This document shows positions 44,572 through 51,928 of a stretch of 64,000 bases of DNA, piece by piece. The stretch's first letter is position 1; each line of letters begins with the position of its first letter. The notes beneath the pieces were generated by a model. That model was not told the DNA's origin, did no database searches, and worked only from the letters and a program-made list of their open reading frames with translations. Made by a program: the position numbers and the translations under genes. This DNA is from Microbacterium lushaniae (lineage in GTDB: Bacteria > Actinomycetota > Actinomycetes > Actinomycetales > Microbacteriaceae), in NCBI RefSeq assembly GCF_008727775.1, contig NZ_CP044232.1, forward strand, positions 3,162,001-3,226,000, written 5' to 3'.

Positions 44572-44592
44572 CGGGAGAGTCCGATACTCCCG
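44572..44592. promoter_or_regulatory. Short inverted repeat before the SDR gene
   Basis: CGGGAG (44572-44577), nine bases, CTCCCG (44587-44592). The spacer begins AGTCCGATAC, a 10-mer also found at 41151-41160 before the other SDR. It may be an operator or part of a shared promoter box; support is weak. Confidence 0.35.
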
Positions 44593-44621
44593 CGCTCAGC
44601 GCGACCGAGAGGAGCCTTCAC

Positions 44622-45386
44622 ATGACTGACGGATTCGATGGCAGAGTGGCCCTCGTCACCGGCGCGGCATCCGGAATCGGCCGGGCCGTGGCGCTCGAAC
44701 TCGCCGGCAACGGCGCGAAGGTGGTCGCCGTCGACCTCAAGGACGGCCCGACCCGGAGCATCGTCGACGAGATCGTCGCCGCCGGCGGATCGGCCATCGC
44801 CGCACCGGCCGACGTCGCGGACGCCCGGCAGGTGAAGTCGGGCGTGGATGCCGCGGTCGAGGCGTTCGGCGGGCTCCATCTGGCCTTCAACAACGCCGGC
44901 ATCGGCGGACCGCAGGGCCTCCTCGGCGACTACGACGACAGCGACGGCTTCGCCGCCTACCAGCGCCTCATCGACATCAACCTCAACTCCGTCTACTACG
45001 GCATGCGGTACGAGATCCCCGCGATCATCGCCGCGGGCGGGGGCGCGATCGTCAACACGTCCTCCATCCTCGGGATCGTCGGCGAACCCGGCGCGGCGCC
45101 CTACACCGCCGCCAAGCACGGCGTCGCCGGCATGACGAAGTCGGCGGGTGCCGCATACGCCGCGCAGGGCGTGCGCATCAACTCGGTGCATCCGGGCTAC
45201 ATCGACACCCCGCTCCTGGATGCGCTCCCGAGAGAGGCGTACGAGGCACTCGTGCAGAAGCATCCGATCGGGCGCCTGGGCACGGCCGAGGAGGTGGCCC
45301 ACCTCGTGGTCTTCCTGCTCAGCGACCGCGCGTCGTTCATCAACGGCTCGCAGTACCTGATCGACGGCGGCTACACCGCCGTCTGA
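44622..45386 (+). CDS. Short-chain dehydrogenase/reductase
   Basis: A 254-aa classical SDR: VTGAASGIG (12-20), Asp38 in VAVDLKDG for NAD preference, NNAG (90-93), Ser147-148 in NTSSILG, YTAAK with Tyr161 and Lys165, and the C-terminal FLLSDRASFINGSQYLIDGGYTAV. It resembles 3-alpha- or 3-beta-hydroxysteroid and glucose dehydrogenase-like enzymes; the substrate is unknown. GAGAGGAGCC precedes the ATG. The end of the gene including its stop is tandemly duplicated downstream. Confidence 0.92.
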   Translation: MTDGFDGRVALVTGAASGIGRAVALELAGNGAKVVAVDLKDGPTRSIVDEIVAAGGSAIAAPADVADARQVKSGVDAAVEAFGGLHLAFNNAGIGGPQGLLGDYDDSDGFAAYQRLIDINLNSVYYGMRYEIPAIIAAGGGAIVNTSSILGIVGEPGAAPYTAAKHGVAGMTKSAGAAYAAQGVRINSVHPGYIDTPLLDALPREAYEALVQKHPIGRLGTAEEVAHLVVFLLSDRASFINGSQYLIDGGYTAV

Positions 45387-45435
45387 CCGTGGTGCGCGTC
45401 GGCGGCTACACCGCCGTCTGACCGGTGGTGCGCGT
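45365..45435 (+). repeat. 35-36 bp tandem duplication of the SDR 3' end
   Basis: CGGCGGCTACACCGCC, GTCTGACC and GTGGTGCGCGT (45365-45399) are repeated at 45400-45435 with one extra G, followed by CGGCGG as the start of a third copy. The unit includes the last codons and stop of the SDR. It looks like a recent slippage or duplication. Confidence 0.9.
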
Positions 45436-45460
45436 CGGCGGCCGGCGCTATCGTCCGGGG

Positions 45461-46432
45461 ATGACCGACGACGACATCGCCGCGTGGCTCCGTGACAGTG
45501 ATCCGAGCCTGCGCTGGCAGGTCGAGCGCGACCTCGATCACGCGCCCGAGGCGGTGTGGCGCGAGAGCCGGTCGCGCGTCGTGACGGAGGGTCACGGCGC
45601 CGCGCTCCTGGCGCTGCAGGACGAGGACGGGCAGTGGGCGGGCGGTGCGTACTTCCCCGCCGACGCGTCACCCGACGAGCCCGGCCAGCCCTGGACGGCG
45701 ACGACGTGGTCGCTCAACTCCCTCCGGGAGTGGGGCGTCCCGCCGGATGCGCTGCGTCCGGACACCGCGGGGCTGCTCCACCGCAACGCCCGGTGGGAGT
45801 ACGACGACCTTCCCTATTGGGGCGGCGAGGTCGACGCGTGCATCAACGGGTACACCCTCGCCAACGGCGGATGGCTCGGGGCCGACGTGAGCCCGATCGC
45901 GGGGTGGCTCGTCGGGCATCGCCTGAGCGACGGCGGCTGGAACTGCGACTGGGTCGAGGGCGCCACCCGGTCCTCCTTCCACTCAACACTCAACGCGCTC
46001 ACAGGCATCCTCGATTTCGAGGAGCGCACCGGCGGGACCCCGGAGCTGACGGCGGCGCGCCGCGGCGCGCAGGAGTACCTCCTCGAGCGCGGCCTGATGC
46101 GGCGGCGCTCGACCGGCGAGGTCCATGCTCCGTGGGCCACGCACTTCGCCTACCCGTACCGCTGGTTCTACAGCGTCCTGCGGGCGGCGGACTACTTCCG
46201 CGCTGCGTCGCTGCACGACGGCGTCGGGGCGGACGAGCGCATGGCCGAGGCGATCTCCCTCATCCGCGACGCCCGCGATGCCGACGGCACGTGGCACCAG
46301 CAGCTGCGCCACGAGGGGCGCAGCTGGTTCGAGGTCGACGCCCCGCCCGGTGAGCCGTCACGGTGGCTCACCTTCCACGCCCTGCGGGTCCTGGAGTGGT
46401 GGGATGAGGCGCGACGGCCCGCACCGGCGTGA
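45461..46432 (+). CDS. Squalene-cyclase/prenyltransferase-like alpha-toroid protein
   Basis: A 323-aa protein made of alpha-alpha-barrel repeats as in terpene cyclases: WTATTWSLNSLREWGVPPD, GCINGYTLANGGWLG-like, HRLSDGGWNCDWVEGATRSSFHSTLNALTGILDFEERTGG, and HFAYPYRWFYSVLRAADYFRAA. DGGWNC resembles a QW motif. The DxDD acid motif of squalene-hopene cyclase is not visible and it is half the length of that enzyme, so catalytic function is uncertain. It lies 74 bp after the SDR and before an epimerase gene. Confidence 0.75.
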   Translation: MTDDDIAAWLRDSDPSLRWQVERDLDHAPEAVWRESRSRVVTEGHGAALLALQDEDGQWAGGAYFPADASPDEPGQPWTATTWSLNSLREWGVPPDALRPDTAGLLHRNARWEYDDLPYWGGEVDACINGYTLANGGWLGADVSPIAGWLVGHRLSDGGWNCDWVEGATRSSFHSTLNALTGILDFEERTGGTPELTAARRGAQEYLLERGLMRRRSTGEVHAPWATHFAYPYRWFYSVLRAADYFRAASLHDGVGADERMAEAISLIRDARDADGTWHQQLRHEGRSWFEVDAPPGEPSRWLTFHALRVLEWWDEARRPAPA

Positions 46433-46451
46433 GGACGTGCGACGCTGAGAC

Positions 46452-47294
46452 ATGCGCATCGCACTGACCGGCTCATCCGGCAAGCTGGGCACCGTCGTCG
46501 AACGTGAACTCCGCGCGGCCGGGCACGACATCGTCGCTCTCGACGCAGTCGGGCGCCGCCGGCCCGGCTTCGTGCAGGTCGACCTCACCGACTACGGGCA
46601 GGTCATCGACGCCCTCGGCGGCGCCGGAGACGACCGTGGGCCGATCGACGCCGTCGTGCACCTCGCCGCCATCCCCGCGCCCGGTCTCCGCCCCGACGTG
46701 ACGACCTTCCACAACAACATCACGGCGACCTTCAACGTGTTCTGGGCCGCCGTGCGCTCCGGTGTGCGGCGCATCGTGTACGCCTCGAGCGAGACGGTGC
46801 TGGGCCTGCCCTTCGACGTCCCGCCGCCCTACATCCCGGTGGACGAGGAGTACCCCGCGCGCCCGGAATCGGTGTACTCCCTCGTCAAGCACCTCGAGGA
46901 GCAGCTCGCGATCGAGCTCGTGCGGTGGCATCCCGACCTCTCGATCACCGCCCTGCGCTTCTCGAACGTCATGGTGCCCCAGGACTACGCCGAGTTCCCG
47001 TCCTTCGACGCCGACCCACGCTCGCGCAAGTGGAACCTGTGGGGCTACATCGACGCGCGGGACGGCGCGCAGGCGATCGAGCGTGCGCTGGAGGCGGCCC
47101 CCGCCGGCTTCGACCGGTTCATCATCGCCGCCGCCGACACCGTGATGAGCCGCCCGAACGCCGAGCTGGTCGCCGAGGTCTTCCCCGACGTGCCGGTGCA
47201 CGGAGACCTCGGCGAGCACGACACGCTGCTGTCGATCGGCAAGGCCCGGCGCCTGCTCGGGTACGCCCCGCGCCACTCGTGGCGCGACGCCTGA
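46452..47294 (+). CDS. NAD-dependent epimerase/dehydratase family protein
   Basis: A 280-aa extended SDR. The Rossmann motif is ALTGSSGKLGTVVERELRAAGHDIVALD; DAVVHLAAIPAPG, ASSETVLGLPF and YSLVKHLEEQ (YxxxK-type: Y-S-L-V-K) supply the active site. It matches sugar-nucleotide epimerases and uronate dehydrogenases in outline; the ending PVHGDLGEHDTLLSIGKARRLLGYAPRHSWRD is typical of the group. It begins 20 bp after the preceding gene. Confidence 0.9.
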   Translation: MRIALTGSSGKLGTVVERELRAAGHDIVALDAVGRRRPGFVQVDLTDYGQVIDALGGAGDDRGPIDAVVHLAAIPAPGLRPDVTTFHNNITATFNVFWAAVRSGVRRIVYASSETVLGLPFDVPPPYIPVDEEYPARPESVYSLVKHLEEQLAIELVRWHPDLSITALRFSNVMVPQDYAEFPSFDADPRSRKWNLWGYIDARDGAQAIERALEAAPAGFDRFIIAAADTVMSRPNAELVAEVFPDVPVHGDLGEHDTLLSIGKARRLLGYAPRHSWRDA

Positions 47295-47360
47295 CCGCTC
47301 TTCGCTGCCGCCGCATCCCCCGTCTGCGCCACCCCGTCTGCGCGGGCACGACCTCGCGCA

Positions 47361-47627
47361 CGATCACCGCGGCGCTCCGCCGCATCCCGCCGTCTGCGCC
47401 ACTTCCGTGCAACCGCGCCACTTCTTACTGCCGCGATTGCACCGAACAGGCGCGAACGTGGGGAACCGGCGACGTCGACGGCGGGATGCGGTTGCGGGAT
47501 GCCGAGGCGCGGTACTCGCGCTCGATCACCGCGGCGCTTCCGCCGCATCCCCCGTCTGCGCCACTTCCGTGCAACCGCGCCACTTCTTACTGCCGCGATT
47601 GCACCGAAGTGGCGCGAACGTGGGAAC
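47361..47627. repeat. Duplicated hairpin-bearing intergenic repeat (REP-like)
   Basis: Two copies of about 105 bp (47361-47467 and 47523-47627) share the same order of blocks, including CGCCACTTCCGTGCAACCGC and CTTCTTACTGCCGCGATTGC. In the second copy bases 47558-47579 fold onto 47594-47615 with two mismatches over 22 pairs; the first copy has ACAGG where the second has AGTGG. A third fragment (47308-47332) repeats the start. The methyltransferase gene stops within the second copy's loop (TAA at 47589-47587). Confidence 0.85.
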
Positions 47628-48558
47628 CGACGCCGGCGCCGGCAGTGGGGGCCTCGATGATCGCGTGCGGCATCCGCTTCCGCATGACCGCGATCGCGTC
47701 GGGGTTGTCGTCCACGAGCACCGCGTGGCGGCCGAGCGCGGAAGCGACGGCTCCCGTCGTGCCGCTGCCGGCGAAGAGGTCGAGCACGAGGTCGCCGGGG
47801 CGGCTCGACGCCTGCACGATGCGCCGCAGGATCCCCTCGGGCTTCTGCGTCGGGTACCCGGTCTTCTCGCGGCCCGAAGTGGGGACGATCGTGTGCCACC
47901 ACACGTCGGTGGGGAGCTTCCCCCGCGCCGCCTTCTCGGGCGTCACGAGCCCTGGGGCCATGTACGGCTCGCGGTCCACGGCATCCGAATCGAACCAGTA
48001 CCGCTGCGGATCCTTCACGTACACCAGGATCGTGTCGTGCTTGGTGGGCCAGCGGCGCCGCGACTTGGCGCCGTAGTCGTACGCCCACACGATCTCGTTG
48101 AGGAACCTCTCCCGGCCGAACAGGGCGTCCAGCAGCACCTTCGCGTAATGCGCCTCGCGATAGTCCAGGTGCACGTAGAGCGTGCCGTCGGGTGCGAGAA
48201 GCCGCCACGCCTCCAGAAGTCGCGGCTCGAGGAAGCCCCAGTAGTCGTCGAACCGGTCGTCGTACACGCGCAGGTCGCCCCGCAGCTTCGCGTACTCCTG
48301 TCCGCGGAACCCGAACCGCGGCCCCATCGGCGTCAGCCCGTCCTCCGCCGGACCCGGACCGGATGCCGCGGACTCATCCGCGAGCGGGAGCATGGTCTCC
48401 ACCGCGCGGGCCCGCGAGCGGCCGGTGTTGAACGGCGGATCGAGGTAGATCAGCGTGAAGGCGGCGTCCGGCAGCGACCTTGCGACGTGGAGGTTGTCGC
48501 CGGCGTGGATGCGGACCGACCCGACGGGCGCGTCTGCCCCGCCGTCGCGAGTGGTCAC
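47587..48558 (-). CDS. DNA methyltransferase (DPPF type), orphan
   Basis: A 323-aa N6-adenine or N4-cytosine methyltransferase of the beta-type order: catalytic DPPF (TLIYLDPPFNTGRSRA, about residue 40) before the SAM motif (LDLFAGSGTTGAVASALGRHAVLVDDNPDA, near 270). YWGFLEPRLLEAWRLL, WWHTIVPTSGREKTGYPTQKPEGILRR are also characteristic. GTG 48558 overlaps the lplA stop (GTGA). No restriction gene is present, so it is solitary and may regulate or protect. Its last residues are encoded by the intergenic repeat. Confidence 0.9.
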   Translation of the reverse strand: MTTRDGGADAPVGSVRIHAGDNLHVARSLPDAAFTLIYLDPPFNTGRSRARAVETMLPLADESAASGPGPAEDGLTPMGPRFGFRGQEYAKLRGDLRVYDDRFDDYWGFLEPRLLEAWRLLAPDGTLYVHLDYREAHYAKVLLDALFGRERFLNEIVWAYDYGAKSRRRWPTKHDTILVYVKDPQRYWFDSDAVDREPYMAPGLVTPEKAARGKLPTDVWWHTIVPTSGREKTGYPTQKPEGILRRIVQASSRPGDLVLDLFAGSGTTGAVASALGRHAVLVDDNPDAIAVMRKRMPHAIIEAPTAGAGVGSHVRATSVQSRQ

Positions 48559-49604
48559 GGGACGCGCTGCAGCCACGCGTCGGTGGCGAACTTCGAGGCC
48601 ACCAGGGCCTCGGCCTCGGCGTATTCCTCTTCGGTGATATGGCCGGGAACCGCGCCGTACAGCTTCGTGAAGGTCTCGATGAACCGCTCGATGATGGCCT
48701 CACGCGGCAGGCCGGTCTGGCTGCGCAGCGGATCCACGCGCTTGGCGGCCGACTGGGTGCCCTTGTCGCTGAGCTTCTCACGGCCGATGCGCAGCACCTC
48801 GGTGAGCACCTGCCCGTCCATGTCGTAGCTGAGCGTCGCGTGGTGCAGCACGCCGCCGTTGGCCAGGCGCTTCTGGGCCGCGCCGCCGATCTTGCCGTGC
48901 GGGGAGGCGATGTCGTTGAGCGGCTGGTAGGTCGCCTCGATCCCGAGCGAGCGCAGTGCCTGCAGCACCCAGTCGTCGAGGAAGGCGTACGAGTCGGCGA
49001 AGGTCATCCCGGCCACGAGGGATGCGGGGACGTAGAGGGAGTACGTCACGATCGAGTTCGCCGCCATGAGCATCGCTCCGCCGCCGGAGATGCGCCGTAC
49101 GACGTCGAATCCGTGACGGGCGGCGCCGGCGGGGTCGACCTCGTTGCGCACCGACTGGAACGACCCGATCACGACGGCGTTCTCATTCCACTCCCACAGC
49201 CGCAGCGTCGGGTTGCGCCGCCCGTCGCCCACGCGCGTGGTGAGCACTTCGTCCAGGGCCAGGTTCATGAGGGGCGAGACCGGCTGGTCGTGCACGACCT
49301 CCCAGGAGAAATCGCGCCACCCGGGGGCGGTGATGAGCGCGCGGCGCACCGCCGTGCCCACCGCTTCCGGCGTGAACCCCAGCAGCTGCGCGCCCTCCGG
49401 CAGCGCCGAGCGGATCGCCGCCGCGATCGTGGCCACGTCGGATTCGACGGGCAGGCCGTTGACGGCCGCGTCGATGTCGCCGAGCGCCGAGTCGGGCTCG
49501 AGGAAGAAGTCGCCGGCCAGGTGGAAGCCTGCGATGCGTCCGTCGTGGTCTTCGAGGTCGACGACGACGAGCTTGCCGCCGGGCACCTTGTATTCGCCGT
49601 GCAT
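48555..49604 (-). CDS. Lipoate-protein ligase with N-terminal accessory domain
   Basis: A 349-aa enzyme that attaches lipoate (or octanoate) to E2 and H proteins. The catalytic BPL/LplA domain starts near residue 105 (NLALDEVLT, LRLWEWNENAVVIGSFQSV, DVVRRISGGGAMLM as the lipoyl-AMP loop, SPHGKIGGAAQKRLANGGVLHH with the catalytic Lys). Residues 1-90 (YKVPGGKLVVVDLEDHDGRIAGFHLAGDFFLEPD) match the LplA accessory C-terminal domain, here at the N-terminus. It leads an operon with the methyltransferase. Confidence 0.9.
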   Translation of the reverse strand: MHGEYKVPGGKLVVVDLEDHDGRIAGFHLAGDFFLEPDSALGDIDAAVNGLPVESDVATIAAAIRSALPEGAQLLGFTPEAVGTAVRRALITAPGWRDFSWEVVHDQPVSPLMNLALDEVLTTRVGDGRRNPTLRLWEWNENAVVIGSFQSVRNEVDPAGAARHGFDVVRRISGGGAMLMAANSIVTYSLYVPASLVAGMTFADSYAFLDDWVLQALRSLGIEATYQPLNDIASPHGKIGGAAQKRLANGGVLHHATLSYDMDGQVLTEVLRIGREKLSDKGTQSAAKRVDPLRSQTGLPREAIIERFIETFTKLYGAVPGHITEEEYAEAEALVASKFATDAWLQRVP

Positions 49605-49632
49605 GGCCCTCAGCCTACGTCCGGCTGCGGCC

Positions 49633-50811
49633 TCACGCGGTGACGATGCGGTGCAGCGTCTCGGGTGCGAGGGCGTGCTGGAGGGCGAGGATCCCCGCCC
49701 CGATGACGGCCGCGTCCTCCGCCGCGGCGGAGTGCACGATCGCGAGGCGCTCTGTGGCCAGCGGCATCGAGCGGGTGTAGACCACTTCGCGCACGCCCGC
49801 GATCAGGTGCTCGCCCACCCGCGCCATCGAGCCGCCGATCGCGATGACCGACGGATTGAGCAGGCTCACACTCGTCGTCAGCACTTCGCCGATGTCGCGG
49901 CCGGCCTGGCGGACGGCCTGGATCGCCTCGAGGTTGTTGTGCTTGACCAGGTCGATCACGTCATCGCCGCCGTCGGCGGGGATGCCCTGTGCACGAAGCA
50001 CGCGGGCGATGGCCGGCCCCGACGCCAGCGCCTCGAGGCATCCGCGGCTGCCGCAGTGGCAGGGCACGTCGGCGCCGCGCGCCACCCGCACGTGTCCGAG
50101 GTCGCCGGCGACCCCCTGTGCGCCGCGCAGCAGCCGGCCGCCCGAGATCACGCCCGCCCCGACCCCGGTGGCCACCTTCACGAACATCAGGTGCTCGGCA
50201 CCGTTCCACGCGACGGCGCGTTCGCCGAGGGCCATCAGGTTGACATCGTTGTCGACCAGAGCCGGCGCCGACAGGTGCTGCAGCATCCACCCCGGTACGT
50301 CGAAACGGTCCCACCCCGGCATGATCGGGGGGTTCACCGGCTGCCCCGTGGAGTGCTGCACGGGGCCGGGCACCCCCATCCCGATGGCAGCGAGGTCGCT
50401 TTCGGAGCGGCCGGTGCGCTCCAGCAGCGACGTCAACGCCGCCACGACACGTGTCAGCACCGGCTCCGGCCCGGATGCGACGTCCAGCGGTTCGGTGCTC
50501 TTGACCAGGATCGCGCCGGTCAGGTCGATGAGCGCCACGGTGGCGTGCGAGGCCCCGAGGTCGACGGCGCCCATGACACGACCGCCCGGGTTGAGGGCGA
50601 ACTGCGACGACGGGCGCCCGCCCGTGGACGCGGCATCCGCCACCGGCGACACGAGCCCCAGGCGCATGAGCTCCTCCACGCGTGCGGCCACCGTCGAGCG
50701 GGCCAGCCCCGTCGCCTTGGCCAGCTGGGCGCGCGTGCGGGGGACGCCGTCGCGCAGCAGCTGGAACAGCTCGGCGACACCGCCGGAGCCCACCGACGAT
50801 TCTTCGCTCAT
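49633..50811 (-). CDS. ROK-family transcriptional repressor
   Basis: A 392-aa regulator. A winged helix (RTRAQLAKATGLARSTVAARVEELMRLGLV) is joined to a ROK sugar-kinase fold: GAVDLGASHATVALIDL, GMGVPGPVQHSTGQP, LVDNDVNLMALGE, GVGAGVISGGRLLRGAQGVAGDLGHVRV and the zinc motif CHCGSRGCLEALAS. Such NagC/XylR-type proteins sense sugars. The start MSEESS at 50811 is taken over one at 50820. It sits behind the importer genes and is the likely repressor of the palindrome at 53583-53601. Confidence 0.92.
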   Translation of the reverse strand: MSEESSVGSGGVAELFQLLRDGVPRTRAQLAKATGLARSTVAARVEELMRLGLVSPVADAASTGGRPSSQFALNPGGRVMGAVDLGASHATVALIDLTGAILVKSTEPLDVASGPEPVLTRVVAALTSLLERTGRSESDLAAIGMGVPGPVQHSTGQPVNPPIMPGWDRFDVPGWMLQHLSAPALVDNDVNLMALGERAVAWNGAEHLMFVKVATGVGAGVISGGRLLRGAQGVAGDLGHVRVARGADVPCHCGSRGCLEALASGPAIARVLRAQGIPADGGDDVIDLVKHNNLEAIQAVRQAGRDIGEVLTTSVSLLNPSVIAIGGSMARVGEHLIAGVREVVYTRSMPLATERLAIVHSAAAEDAAVIGAGILALQHALAPETLHRIVTA

Positions 50812-50884
50812 GAGTGCCACGAAGTCAGTGAATCACAGCCGCCGCAGCGGTCTGCACCCGCGCGTGCGGCGCCACCGCCGGCCG

Positions 50885-51928
50885 TCACGTCCCGCGGGTG
50901 TTCGTGCGGGCGAACCGCTGCTGCAGCAGCACGGCGACCACGATGATGATGCCCTTCGCCACGTTCTGCACGGAGGAGGACAGATTGTTCTGCACGAACA
51001 CGTTCTGCAGCGTCGCGAAGATCAGGACGCCCAGCACGGTGCCCGTGATGGTCCCCCGGCCGCCGGCGAGGAGCGTGCCGCCGACGACGACGGCGGCGAT
51101 CGCATCCAGTTCCAGCAGCGTGCCGTGCGTGGACGTGCCCGAGGTGGTGCGCCCGAGGATCATGATCGCGCCGATGCCGGCGGTCAGCCCCGACAGGGCG
51201 TACAGCCAGGTGATGTGCCGCTTGACGTCGATGCCCGCGAGGCGCGCGGCCTCACGGTTGCCTCCGATGGCGACCGTGCGACGACCGAACGTCGTGCGGT
51301 TCAGCAGGATCCAGCCGCCGAGGGCGACGAGGACGAAGATCCAGATGAGCATGTCCACGCCCAGGAAGTCGGCGTTGAGGGCGGAGACGAACGCCCTCGA
51401 GTCGACGATGAGGGTGCGGCGCTCGGCGAGGATCTCCGCGAGACCGCGGGCCGCGACGAGCATCGCGAGCGTCGCCATGAAGGCCACGACCTTCCCGTAG
51501 GCGATGATGACGCCGTTGATCAGTCCCGCGGCCACGCCGACGGCCAGCGCCACGACGACCATGACGATCCAGTGCGTGCTGTCGACGAGATCCTGCACGG
51601 CGCTGAGGGTCGCCACGATCGAGGCGAGCCCGAGGACCGATCCGACCGACAGGTCGATGCCGCCGGAGATGATGACGAACGTCATGCCGATGCTGACGAC
51701 CCCGATGATCGAGGCCTGCCGCAGGATCACGAGGACGTTGTTGATGCTCGTGAAGGTGTCGCCGGCGGTGATGGTCCCCACCACGAAGAGCACGAGGAGG
51801 GCCACGATGAGACCGAGGTTGCGGCCGAACGAGCCGCGCAGCATGCGGCGCAGGACCGGTTCGCGGGCGGACGGCCCGGAGGGCGACGGCGATGTCGCTG
51901 CCGGGCGGGATGCGGTCTGCTCGCTCAC
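50885..51928 (-). CDS. Sugar ABC transporter permease, RbsC type
   Basis: A 347-aa membrane subunit for ribose/xylose/inositol-like sugars with about ten hydrophobic segments. VISGGIDLSVGSVLGLASIV is the RbsC signature near the middle; GVAAGLINGVIIAYGKV and GGNREAARLAGIDVKRHITWLYALSGLTAGIGAIM follow. ATG 51928 overlaps the stop of the ATPase gene (ATGA). It works with the ATPase next to it and the binding protein encoded divergently. Confidence 0.95.
   Translation of the reverse strand: MSEQTASRPAATSPSPSGPSAREPVLRRMLRGSFGRNLGLIVALLVLFVVGTITAGDTFTSINNVLVILRQASIIGVVSIGMTFVIISGGIDLSVGSVLGLASIVATLSAVQDLVDSTHWIVMVVVALAVGVAAGLINGVIIAYGKVVAFMATLAMLVAARGLAEILAERRTLIVDSRAFVSALNADFLGVDMLIWIFVLVALGGWILLNRTTFGRRTVAIGGNREAARLAGIDVKRHITWLYALSGLTAGIGAIMILGRTTSGTSTHGTLLELDAIAAVVVGGTLLAGGRGTITGTVLGVLIFATLQNVFVQNNLSSSVQNVAKGIIIVVAVLLQQRFARTNTRGT

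Noticed and set aside
47361..47627. CRISPR array
   Set aside because: Only two repeat units of about 105 bp with a hairpin; no regular short repeats, spacers or cas genes.
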